64,000 nucleotides of DNA from Blasia pusilla (lineage: Eukaryota > Marchantiophyta > Marchantiopsida > Blasiales): contig CM114275.1 of the NCBI GenBank assembly GCA_050084515.1, positions 19,778,001 through 19,842,000 on the forward strand, read 5' to 3'. The position numbers and the translations under genes were made by a program. The notes below the pieces were generated by a model. The model was given only the letters and a program-made list of their open reading frames with translations. It was not told the origin of the DNA and made no database searches. Of the stretch, positions 50,382 to 59,580 are shown in pieces. Position 1 is the first letter of the stretch. Every line of letters starts with the position of its first letter.

Positions 50382-50525
50382 TTGCGTTGTATGTTGTGTG
50401 ATTCTGCTTGTGGTGCGGCTACGATGCTAGTCTGTGATGGATGTTCAAGAGGTTGGCATATGGCATGTGTGACGCCACCTCTCACTAGGGTTCCTCGGGG
50501 ACGATGGATGTATCCCAGATGTACA
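50382..50525 (+). other. PHD finger at the integrase C-terminus
   Basis: LRCMLCDSACGAATMLVCDG followed by CSRGWHMACVTPPL and RWMYPRC gives C-x2-C, C-x2-C, H-x2-C and a final pair in which the first cysteine is tyrosine (tat instead of tgt). PHD fingers usually read histone H3 tails; here it probably guided integration site choice when active. Confidence 0.8.
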
Positions 50526-50710
50526 TAGAGGAGATACTAGGTAGGTTTCGATTCCGACTTTTTTTGTGACATGGATGATAGGAAGGCAACTAACGATGGG
50601 GCCACATGAGCACCCAGTCTTCTTGCTCTTAGCGTCCGAGAGATGTATGTCATGGTAGGTAGGGATAGATGACTATCTGGAGTTAGAGGGACCTAACCAC
50701 CAGCTAGGGG

Positions 50711-50842
50711 CGATTGGAGATATTTTAGTACTTCTTGTCTCGTTTTTTGGATGCCATGAATCAACATGGGATCGTGCGTGTTTGTGTGTATGTTCGGTGA
50801 CAACGATGTATGTTGTGTAGCGATGTATATGCGCACGACAAC
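50711..50842 (+). repeat. Direct repeat flanking the 3' LTR, left copy
   Basis: Starts ttggagatattttagtactt and ends gcgcacgacaac. It is about 85-90% identical to 51361-51474 on the other side of the LTR. Confidence 0.85.
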
Positions 50843-51472
50843 TGTCACGTCTTTCAGGATAGATCAGTGAGATCTAGTAGAGCGCGTTCGTGAGTAGTGG
50901 AGAACATGCTCATTAGATCGAGGATGACCTGTTGAGGCCCCGAGAAACCTGAGAGAGCATGTTTCCCCTTCGTTTCGGCTCATTTGGAGCCATATTGAGG
51001 AACTTACTATTTTAGGTAAGTATTATTTTGAGTATATGATCGACTTTCTATTTGTTGTAAGTAGCCCTTGACCTCCTACATCAGGTCAAGAGCCAAGGAG
51101 GTGACTTGGGAGAATAGGTTACCATGGAGAGAGCTTGGGAGAAGGGAGGGATATACCTCAAGGAGAGAGAGAGAGAGCTTGAGAGCTCATTCTCTCTTTG
51201 TTGAACCTCTTGGCATGAGGCGGCGGAGCTATGGTCCCTTGCCTTGTGAGTGTAACCCAAGCCTCTTATTAGGAGAGTGGGTTTGGTTTGACATGAGAGA
51301 GAATGCACACCTTTGAGAGCTATGGTGTGAGATGGTGTAGAGAGAGATTGGATCTTACTTTATTGGAGATATTTTATTACTTCTTGTCTTGTTGTTTGGA
51401 TGCCGTGAGTCAGCATGGGATTGTGCGTGTTTGTGTGTGTGTCCGGTGACAGCGATGTGTATGCGCACGACA
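50843..51472 (+). repeat. 3' LTR of the gypsy element with a repeated tail
   Basis: It starts TGTCACGTCTTTCAGGATAG. It follows the 5' LTR to about 51360, then continues into ttggagatatttt...cgaca, a second copy of the sequence directly upstream. If the tail belongs to the LTR, its borders TGTC...GACA are proper and the LTR is 630 bp; otherwise the LTR is about 518 bp and the tail is a duplication. Confidence 0.65.
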
Positions 51473-51474
51473 AC

Positions 51475-51518
51475 ATGGACATGTCCGTGGACATAGACTT
51501 TTTCCGTGTGCAACCTTG
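51475..51518 (+). mobile_element. hAT-like MITE, right part (split by the gypsy element)
   Basis: catggacatgtccgtggaca through gtgtgcaaccttg continues the MITE begun at 44597. Confidence 0.7.
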
Positions 51519-52580
51519 GTCTGCGGACACAAAATTTGTCCATAAGCGACCTTGTTCCCTTACCTCATCCGTCCATTGATCAACTCCAATTGTCATCTCT
51601 GTCTGCTAGAACACATATTGGGGAAGATTCAGACATGAACCATTAAACCCATAGTGGGATCTCCTACCACTAATCCACACATTCTAATATACGTAAAAGC
51701 AAAAAGTTTAAAAAAATATAAGAAAGTCACCTTACCTTTTGTGCACATTTTTATTTTGTAAAACTGATAATTGCATTATTTTTTCTCACAAGTAGTTCCT
51801 ACATTCAAATATATTGGTTTTTAATTCTTCTAGGATGTAGAATTCCATATCTAGAGTAATAAATCAATTTCAAATTATTAGAGAATATTTGATAATACCT
51901 AAACAATTCACATAATCCAATAGAATAGTTTATCTGATCTTGTAAATTTGAAAAGTCATATAATAGTTACAAAAGGTCATCATTACAATTCATTGAAAAG
52001 AAAATTCTCTCAAAGAAGGAAAGTGTGTTAATGAATAGTAGGGTTGCTCACGCATAGAGTGAGTGTATGCGGATATGCCCATGTCCATGGACTTATGTTT
52101 GTGCGATCCCGGGTACCTGCTACACATACATAACGTAATGTCGGGTCTCTTCGATGCCCATTCAAATACAAAGTTTGGTTTTTTTTCATGTAATGAAATT
52201 TCATGGCATCAAAATTATTCATGCATCCTTTAACCAGAAACAAAAATGTTCTCACAAAATTTTAAGAATAGAATATAATTATAGTTTTTATTACAATATG
52301 TCTTTTTAAATTGATACATATATATTTATCAGATTATTCTAGAAACTATAAGTTTACATAATTTCATGCCATTAAAATTTGCAACAAATATGATAGAGAA
52401 AATCTTATAAAATGTTAGCACCATTTAGATCATTCTGCTGGAATTGAAAGATCCAATTAATTTAACTTTTATGATGATATTTTAATTTTTAACTATAACC
52501 CTCCTTATACGCGTGTTGTGTATCTAAAGTTAAATACATCTATCTATCATATAGTCATACATACCATGGAGATAATTCAA
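51519..52580. other. AT-rich intergenic DNA, no gene seen
   Basis: No supported frame. A fragment near 52070-52100 (catgtccatggacttatgtt) resembles the MITE interior. Confidence 0.5.
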
Positions 52581-52838
52581 AAATTTACATGATCATGATT
52601 TTTAGTAATATTTTATTTACAAGACATGAATGTTGATGTCGTATTAACAAAAGAATTAAGCACATAATTTCAAATTATAAGATATCATTTTTTCTTATTT
52701 TAGATTGATACAAGTAAATCCTAATTTTTTCTCTCCTAGCCAAGAGGTAAATGCCTAAGAGGTTTAGATATGTTTGTTATTATTTATGTCATAACTATAT
52801 GACTATATTGGATTCCTCTAATAATAAAAGAGAAAAAC
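52581..52838 (+). repeat. Long inverted repeat, left arm
   Basis: The reverse complement of this AT-rich segment matches 55622-55978, for example around tagtcatatagttatgacat and ttactaaaaatcatgatcat. The right arm has about 110 extra bases in the middle. Confidence 0.75.
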
Positions 52839-53100
52839 ACAGGGACATAGACAACTCCGCGGACTTATGTCCTTCCATATGGCGACATGTCCACTACCCG
52901 CACCCGAGCCAGCTCACGGAGCTCGCCAAGCCTGTATTGGACACTCGGGCTGGCCGAGTCCGCACTAGTTTTGTAGGCTCGGCTGGGCCCGTGCATGGCG
53001 GGCTCGGGGCCTATAGGGCGGGCTACGGGACAATGCATGCCTCTGTATGGTGGGCTCACACCGGTTTTGTGGTTATTAAAAAGCTGTCCAGTTAAAGCAT
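52839..53100 (+). mobile_element. hAT-like MITE remnant
   Basis: ggacatagacaactccgcgg and acttatgtcc followed by a G/C-rich stretch (cacccgagcc, gggctggccgagtccgcac) are those of the MITE interior. Termini are missing. Confidence 0.45.
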
Positions 53101-53134
53101 GGGGGCAAACTTTTATGGCTTATGTACGCATAAG

Positions 53135-53204
53135 CCTCCTAAGAGTAAACGGATCAACCTCCACTATTTCGTTTCACTAGGTTGATCCGTTTACTCTTAG
53201 GAGG
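53135..53204. repeat. Perfect 26-bp hairpin at the edge of block C
   Basis: Arms 53135-53160 and 53179-53204 (cctcctaagagtaaacgg and onward) around an 18-nt loop. The left arm plus loop is an inverted copy of the block edge; a single-copy version lies at about 42354-42395 in block B. Confidence 0.95.
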
Positions 53205-53351
53205 TAGATTCCCGATACGAGAGACGCTTTTCGAGTCCCTGTTCTCTCAAGCCTCAACGCAGGATTAAAAATAAATAAAGAAACTTCTCTTACACACTAA
53301 TTTTTTCCCATTCTTTAGCACTTGAACAACCAACATGCAGAATGTCCCACC

Positions 53352-53378
53352 CACGTGAACGGGGAGAGGATATACATA
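53352..53378 (+). promoter_or_regulatory. Promoter of copy C: G-box and TATA-like element
   Basis: CACGTG at 53352-53357 is a plant G-box core; TATACATA at 53371-53378 is TATA-like and lies 126-133 bp before the ATG at 53504. The surrounding gaatgtcccaccca is shared with copy B, which has lost the G-box. Confidence 0.5.
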
Positions 53379-53503
53379 TATGGAACATAAGATGGGTTCT
53401 ACTTGAGGCTCCTTACTCAGTGCATCAGATCTACAGGGAGGCATCCTATATTCTGGGCAGAATCTGGCAACAAGGAGAGCTTTGGGAGCTCTGGGGATCG
53501 ATC

Positions 53504-54046
53504 ATGTTTCTGCTTCCAATTCTTCTCTTCTTGCCAGGGCTGGTCGGGGCCATCAATTTGATAGCGTATCCCTCGGTTAAATGCACCAGTAGTGGCGTGC
53601 TGTACTTCGGTACAGGGCCAGACATATGCTACACCTTCGGCGGACCGGGTAACTTATTGCCGGGTGTGGTAGTCAGATCTGTGACCTTCACAAACCACAT
53701 TTGCTTCGGCGTTTCCTATGGTGGGACGGGGTGTCCTATATCGAACATGCTTTCAGGTGCACGAGGCGAGGCTTGCCTTAACGGCCCCCAGGGAATCCGA
53801 TCCGCCAAACTCTTTTGTTCTGGTTTTCCTGCGGGGGTCATGACCGATCGCGAAGAGACGAAAACGGATTGCGTTGAACCCCAGATGGCGGGAGTAGTGT
53901 ACACCGAGGATCCCAGCAAAGGCACCTGGATCCTTAAGACGGAAAAAGCACAAGAATCTTTCACACGACTCACGAATATTTCTGACGCTGAGAAAGTGGA
54001 ATGGCTGCGAGCGCAAGGCGCTTCGTTTGAACCAGCTGCAAATTAA
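53504..54046 (+). CDS. Small secreted 7-cysteine protein, copy C
   Basis: An intronless open frame of 180 residues. MFLLPILLFLPGLVGA is the signal peptide. Seven cysteines (VKC, DICYTF, HICFGV, TGCPI, EACLNG, LFCSG, TDCVE) match the other copies. Two related halves (C...CYTFGGPGN...VVRSVTF and GC...CLNGPQG-IRSAKLF) precede the conserved tail AGVVYTEDPSKGTWILKT...LTNISDAEKVEWLRAQGASF. The frame is open 54 codons further upstream to an ATG at 53342, but that stretch contains the TATA-like element and is not conserved as protein, so I use 53504. Copies B and C are closest to each other. Function unknown; probably extracellular. Confidence 0.85.
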   Translation: MFLLPILLFLPGLVGAINLIAYPSVKCTSSGVLYFGTGPDICYTFGGPGNLLPGVVVRSVTFTNHICFGVSYGGTGCPISNMLSGARGEACLNGPQGIRSAKLFCSGFPAGVMTDREETKTDCVEPQMAGVVYTEDPSKGTWILKTEKAQESFTRLTNISDAEKVEWLRAQGASFEPAAN

Positions 54047-54135
54047 ACCGTCGCTGTAGGACAGAGCCCAGTTCTTCTACTATAGTATTAAACGGTCGCA
54101 TGAGGACAGAGCCTAGCTCTACTACTATAGAGGAC
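54046..54135 (+). repeat. 45-bp tandem duplication after copy C
   Basis: Two units (aaccgtcgctgtaggacaga and aacggtcgcatgaggacaga onward) directly after the stop codon. Copy B has one unit. Confidence 0.85.
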
Positions 54136-54985
54136 AGTGCTTCTGCTTTATTATGATTTGACTGGGTTCAGTTTCGAGTTCGATTTCTTGTGATTGATTG
54201 TGTACAACCAGGGACTGAAAACGCCAAAGGTAACAAACTAGGTAGAGGTCTCTTTGAGCCCCCAGATTCCACGTCCGATTATCAATCGACTAATACAGTT
54301 TTTCCATGGAAGCATATGACTATACATATATAAACTACAGCTCTCCCTATCTACCTTTGACTGTACGTATAAGTAAGGCGCATGGCAGCATCGTCATGGA
54401 TATAATCGTTTGGAGAGAACCTCGATCTATCCGTCGACGCGCACATATACAACACGGAAGTGTTTCTTTGATAACACACGCATATTCAGCTTCGGAACTT
54501 GTTTGGCATCTCATCTTAGGGAATCATTCCAACGAGTTTCGTTGGCTGAAATAGACCTTCTTTGGTTCCCACTTTGTGCAACTCTCTTGCTCTTTAAAGC
54601 GAGATTTATTTAATAAGGATATGACATTTCAAGGATATCTGCGCTTTTTATCATCAGAACGTTAATCTGGGCCTCCAAACTCACTTCCTTCACGACTCCA
54701 AAATGTAAGCACTTCTCACTTCCTACGTTTTTCTCTCGAGGTTTTGTCCGGAAGTTGTACACATTGGGAGACGGAGTGTGGGCATGATTTTCTTGTTCCA
54801 TCACATTTGATGAACAAGAACTCTGCGTTTGCGATGGTAAGGACCACGTTCTGAAATGCCGACAAACACTCGCAGGCAGGATCCTACCTGCAGACTGGAT
54901 CAAACTGACCAACAACCCATTTGCAAGAAAGCTGAGGCATATACTCGCTGTGTCCTTCACGTAGTGGAAATACTGTTCAAAGTTC

Positions 54986-55621
54986 ACACAAAATAAGTAA
55001 GCCGATTCTCACTGATGCAACTAATCTTCTTCACACCAACTTTACATGCAAACGTAATCTACACTCACTCTCTAAGAACTAACGAATTAGATCGGGCCAC
55101 AACGACATTTAAGTGGAAGTGACATTCTATCCCTTTTATCCAAACCTTCCATTGAGATGTTGCAACCGACAATCGTCTAAGGCCTTGATCAAGAACATTA
55201 CAATATGGATGTGGAGGAGCAAACCAGCGGAGGAAAGGGGAGTTCATATACTTATATGCGGACACTAATTTTCTCCACATGCCACTTTATGTCTTACACA
55301 TTAAAAAAATATCATAACAAATCAATGTCAAAAAATTTAAGATAGAAAGGAAGAAAGAAAATAGATGGAAATATGGATATTTCTTTAAAAAATTGATGTG
55401 TTAATGTCCCTCCTTATGAACAACACAATATCCAAAACAAGGCCATTGAAGACACTCTTGGAAAAGGGATAAAAAAGGGAAGTGGCATTTTAATTGAATG
55501 AAATGTAGGACATTAAACCATTCCATCCATATTTACATGAGATAAGAAATAGTGTTTTTTTGTCCACTGTCAAAAAAGTTCTAAACATAAATAAATGACT
55601 ATTAAGTTTATGAAAATATTG
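54986..55621. other. AT-rich intergenic DNA, no gene seen
   Basis: No supported frame. Confidence 0.5.
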
Positions 55622-55978
55622 GTTTTTTCCTCTTTTATTACTAAAGAGCCATTATAGTCATATAGTTATGACACAAATAGTAACAAGCATGTCTAAGCCT
55701 CTTAGGCATGTATTAGTCATAACTTACAACTTGACTAGTTCACGTAGTTATACTTCACTAATTCATACTAGCATTAAAACCTTCATAAGTAATTTTTTCT
55801 CTCTTAGCCAATTTTGTGGCCAGGAGAGAAAAAATCTAGGATTTACTTGTATTAACCTAAAATAAGAAAGAATACAATCTTATAATTTGAAAATCATATG
55901 CGTGGTTATTTTTTTTATAAAAAAAAACGTACATATCTTGTAAATATAATATTACTAAAAATCATGATCATCTAAATT
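55622..55978 (-). repeat. Long inverted repeat, right arm
   Basis: Inverted counterpart of 52581-52838; together the arms bracket about 2.8 kb that includes block C. Confidence 0.75.
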
Positions 55979-56344
55979 GTAATATCTTTTAGGATAGATT
56001 GATGAGATCTAGTGGAGAGCTTTTGCGAGTAGTGGAGGACAAGCTCGTGAGGTTGAGGATGACGTGTTGAGGTCACAGGTAACTTGAGAGAGCAGGTTTC
56101 CCTTTCGTTTCGGCCTCATTTGGAGCCATATATAGCAAGTTATTATTTCGGGAAAGTTCCCATTTTGAGTATTATTTACTTTTCATTTTTGGGAATTAGC
56201 CTTCAACCTCCTGTAGCACATCAAGAGCCAAGAATGTGACCTACGAGCATAGGTAAGCGTGGAGAGAGCTTGGGAGAGGAAAGGAAGTATCCCTTCAGGA
56301 GAGAGAGCTTGAGAGCTCATTCTCTCTTTTTGTTGAACCTCTTG

Positions 56345-56646
56345 CATGGTTGCAAAAAAACGGACAAGTGCTTCCTTAGGACGAAGATGGACGGACATGG
56401 GTTACATTAGATGGGACCCACACTTTTAATCCATGATGGAAGGAAATGCAAGGATGAGAGGAGCAATGAGTGAGGAGGGAGTGGAGGTGGAGGGAGGAAG
56501 AAATGGGGGAGTATTAAACACGAAGGCAAGTAAGAGGAATGAGAAAGAAGGGAAAGTTGGGGCCGATACGGACAAGTTGTTCCATAGGACAGACATAAGT
56601 CCACAAACATGGACATGTCCACAGACTTTGTCCATATGGAACCTTG
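56345..56646 (+). mobile_element. hAT-like MITE, 302 bp, with 8-bp target duplication
   Basis: Starts catggttgcaaaaaaacgg, ends atatggaaccttg. Flanks acctcttg (56337-56344) and atctcttg (56647-56654) match at 7 of 8 positions. Confidence 0.8.
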
Positions 56647-57120
56647 ATCTCTTGGCATAAGGCGGCGGACATGATTGCACAAAAATGGACAAGTCCTTCC
56701 TTAAGACAGACATGGACGAACAGTCTGGACATGTCCACGGACATAGACTTTGTCCACATGCAACCTTGATCTGTTGGCATAAGACGGCGGATATGATTGC
56801 ACAAAAATGGACAAGTCCTTCCTTAAGACAGACATGGACGAACAGTCTGGACATATCCACGGACATGGGTTTCAAGAGGTGGAACCCACACTTTTAGTCC
56901 ATGATGGAAGGCAAGGCAAGGATGAGAGGAGCAATGAGTGAGGAGGGAGTGGAGATGGACGGAGGAAGAAATAGGGGAGTATTAAACACGAAGGCAAGTA
57001 AGGGGAATGAGAAAGAAGGGAAAGTTGGGGCCCATACGGAAAATTCCTTCCATAGGACGAACATAAGTCCATGGACTTGGACATGTCCATGCACATAGAC
57101 TTTGTCCACATGCAATCTTG
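56647..57120 (+). repeat. Tandemly reduplicated MITE and LTR fragments
   Basis: A 122-bp unit (56647-56768: LTR piece tctcttggcataaggcgg plus a shortened MITE ending gcaaccttg) is repeated from 56769, where the MITE then continues to 57120 with a second full interior (gtccatgatggaaggcaagg and onward). These look like local duplications after the first insertion. Confidence 0.75.
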
Positions 57121-57260
57121 GCAGCGGAGCTATGGTCCTCCTTGCCTTCTGTGTGTAACCCAAATCACTTATTAGGAGAGTGGGTTTGGTTTGACATAAG
57201 AGAGAAATTTGTGGGCACCATGGAAAGATTGTGAGAGATCTACTTGATTTACAAGAGAAA

Positions 57261-58619
57261 TCTACTTGAAGGAGTAGGACGGCTTCGAAAACCTCTAGTC
57301 CCCCTCGTTTTACCAGAACCTCTAGCCCAGCCCAACACTTGGGCCATCCCTACTCTGGGTAAGAGAGGGCCGACACTACCCTACTACGCCTAGTTTGCTG
57401 CCAGATTGCTTCCATCCGCGCCTAGTCTAATTTCCCATGGCAGACCCTTTTGCGTTCCAGATTCATTGGTCTGCCTAGTGCCGCTATAGTCGCTAGGCCG
57501 CCAAGGTAGGGTGAGTCTTCCTGCCACCACGGTCATTTTCTTGCGACCACGGTCGTGACTTCCCTGTAGGCCGAATGACTTCCTCATAGGCCAGCTCCCC
57601 ACTGACTAACGTGCACCTAGACTACAGCCATCTTTGCTGCCGCGTCATCATACGGTTTTAACCCCGTTGATATTGGATCCTTTTACCGTCATGTCTTTCG
57701 TCCGACCTCCAAGCTTCGTCCATCCAAATATCTCCATGAGATTTTGTTGTTACTGATTCGATAGTCACTTTTGATCCATCAACAATCGTCCATTACTTGC
57801 CCACTTGATTTTTGTCCATCATAATTACAAGGCGACTAACATCGATTATGAATCATTGGCATCAACAACGATATCTTGAGTAATGAGATTGAGATTTGAG
57901 TTTTCTTCAGCTATGTTGGGTGATTGGTAGGCGCTTCATGATGATTGAGTACCGTGTCGTGACACCCGTAGTCGCAATGCGCCACCAATTGCCATGTCGT
58001 GGCGCTCGTGGCCGCATCGTATTGTCTCGATTGCGGAGCCGCACCATCATTCGAGAACACACCGTATCTAACTAATAGAGGATGATATACCGTTGAGTTC
58101 CGTATCCCATCATCGAATGCTCAACTGGTTGTAGCCATTCCATGTTGCCAGTGCCGCATCATACCAATGGACCAACACCAAAAATTGTGGAGATTTGAGT
58201 ATTTTCAGTACCCGAGGAGTACGACTTGCTAATTGATAGTTTATTTTCACAACCCAAGTTGCGGTGGAGATTTGCAATTTTATAGGAGCAATATCAATAT
58301 TTATTCATGTTATCCATTGTGGTCTTTTTCCCTGCATGTATGAGGGAATTTCCGGCTATTGGGTAGTTATTTGGGTATATTGGGTTTCGTGCAGATGTTG
58401 AGAGAATCGTTGATGTATGGGTTTAGGGGACAAAGACATGTGTGGGATGTCCAGAGCTGAGGGTATGTTCTATCGATGAGATGATAGACGAGCGTTTGCC
58501 ACACCACGCCGCTTGTTGCTGCACAATACATGTCTCAGTTAGAGGTAGTGTAGATTGAGTGTCGCATTGTGGGTTGAGTGATTGAAGTATTACTTGTGAG
58601 ATTGAGAGTGATTGGATGA
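57261..58619 (+). other. Probable 5' internal region of the second gypsy element
   Basis: No readable gene. Position between the LTR and the gag remnant suggests retrotransposon leader and decayed coding sequence. Confidence 0.4.
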
Positions 58620-59580
58620 GAGGGGCATCAAGTTCATCACGACATCATTTTGAGACTTTGAGAGGCACCCATGGATGAGTACCATGAGTTCTCCCAGAGA
58701 TATGCCCATAGATTGAGGCCTGGAGACTCTACGATGACTCACATATCATGTGTCATGGACGGATCCATTTCTAGACAAGGAAGGGGAGCTAGGAGAGGCT
58801 ACTTGTTAGACTACTAGTGATGTGCTAGGAGTGGTAGCTTGGACTAGAGTTGTTGCACCGTCCAGTTGCATCATCCTAGGCTCAACCCCATGCATGGGTG
58901 AGTTCTTTACGGAGTTGCAAAGGAATTAACACAGGGTACGAACTAAGAAGTTGCGCAACATCCACGACTTCCATAGGCGCATAGGTGAGAGTTTTTATGA
59001 GGAATTCACTCACTTGCGTTAGTTGGTTAGCGTTACTCAAGGGGTGATAGAGGCCCATGCTATTTAAGCATGGTATGCTATGGTTGAACAAAACCTGCAG
59101 AAACGGGTGAGGAATGCAGTACTTCTAAATGACACCTCACCTACGTTGAGAGATGTTCTCGAGATGGCGGAGTGTATTGAGCGCAACATGCCTAAGGAGA
59201 GCATAGGAGTCATAGATCATGTGCGAGAGTAGTCGCGATTGTCTGCAGCAACGTGGATTCTTGGAGCGAATTGTTGCACCACCAACTAAGGGAGGTTATC
59301 GTGAGCATGTACCATAGAGACCTACGCCATGATATGCGGCGCAATAGCAGCCACAACCGCGAGGGATTGTTAATTTGCTCGGCATGTGATGGAGCCCGTC
59401 ACCATCAAGATTGCACCCGTCATAGTAGTAGATGCGTGCCTCAACTTGGAGGAGGAGATGGGTCTGTACTATGAGTTTACCAATATGACCATTGTCAAAG
59501 GTATGGTCATACACGCACTAGGTGTTTCAACCTACACCCTGAGTTAGCCCCTGATCGAGGGAAAGAGCAGTAAGAGGAGA
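58620..59580 (+). pseudogene. Ty3/gypsy gag pseudogene
   Basis: Plus-strand frames read EFFTELQRN, TKKLRNIHDFHRRIGESFYE, VTQGVIEAHAI, AWYAMVEQNLQKRVRNAVLL and DTSPTLRDVLEMAECIERNM, a capsid-type Gag. Further on come zinc-knuckle-like pieces, CSACDGARHHQDC and CQRYGHTRTRC (about 59380 and 59498), in other frames. At least five stops and several frame changes mark it as dead. Several stops (LR-stop-LV, AI-stop-AWY, RE-stop-SRL) fit glutamine codons mutated to TAG or TAA. Confidence 0.7.

Larger units (their letters stand above)
46476..50528 (+). pseudogene. Gypsy Pol: reverse transcriptase, RNase H, integrase, PHD finger
   Basis: The reading starts with RRRIHKFLRSYRSCFAFSME and PIFRRPYRYSDMERALIQ to KSDRY (46835), is interrupted by a solo LTR, and resumes at 47840 with PTPREIFDVIGHAKVFSSLD. 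Reverse transcriptase: LPFGLKNAPSEFQRVMD and the catalytic YIDDIVVF. RNase H: LHTDWSMLGLGAVL, YDGECLAAVWAV, DHQPLKWLM. Integrase: the zinc-binding HAHEELGHFG...CMVC segment (about 49285-49410), then the D-D-E core in SLDFAGPL, VLTDEGTEF and HPEADGLAERVVQT. The C-terminus holds a PHD finger (50388-50522). In-frame stops at 48001, 48466, 49176, 49263, 49443, 49566, 49701 and 50184 kill the frame. Most replace a glutamine codon expected in the family. Confidence 0.85.
44910..51472 (+). mobile_element. Ty3/gypsy retrotransposon with PHD-finger integrase, decayed
   Basis: A 5' LTR at 44910, a 5' internal region without recognisable gag, then reverse transcriptase, RNase H, integrase and a PHD finger, then a 3' LTR from 50843. 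Many stops make it inactive. It carries a 1005-bp solo LTR and is itself inserted in a MITE. Further LTR copies of the same family are at 55979 and 63621. Confidence 0.85.
53190..54985 (+). repeat. Secreted-gene duplication block C
   Basis: Counterpart of blocks A and B. Similarity to B covers the promoter, gene and about 940 bp downstream, ending near aaatactgttcaaagttc. Confidence 0.85.
55979..57260 (+). repeat. Gypsy-family LTR interrupted by MITEs
   Basis: It starts TGTAATATCTTTTAGGATAG and follows the LTR of the 44.9-kb element to about ttgaacctcttg (56344), where MITE copies insert; LTR sequence resumes at 57121 (gcagcggagctatggtcctc) to about 57250. It continues into sequence resembling the 5' internal region, so it is probably a 5' LTR of the element whose gag is at 58.6-59.6 kb. 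Confidence 0.75.

Noticed and set aside
53342-53503. 54-codon N-terminal extension of secreted copy C
   Set aside because: It contains the TATA-like element, would bury the signal peptide, and is not matched as protein in copies A or B.
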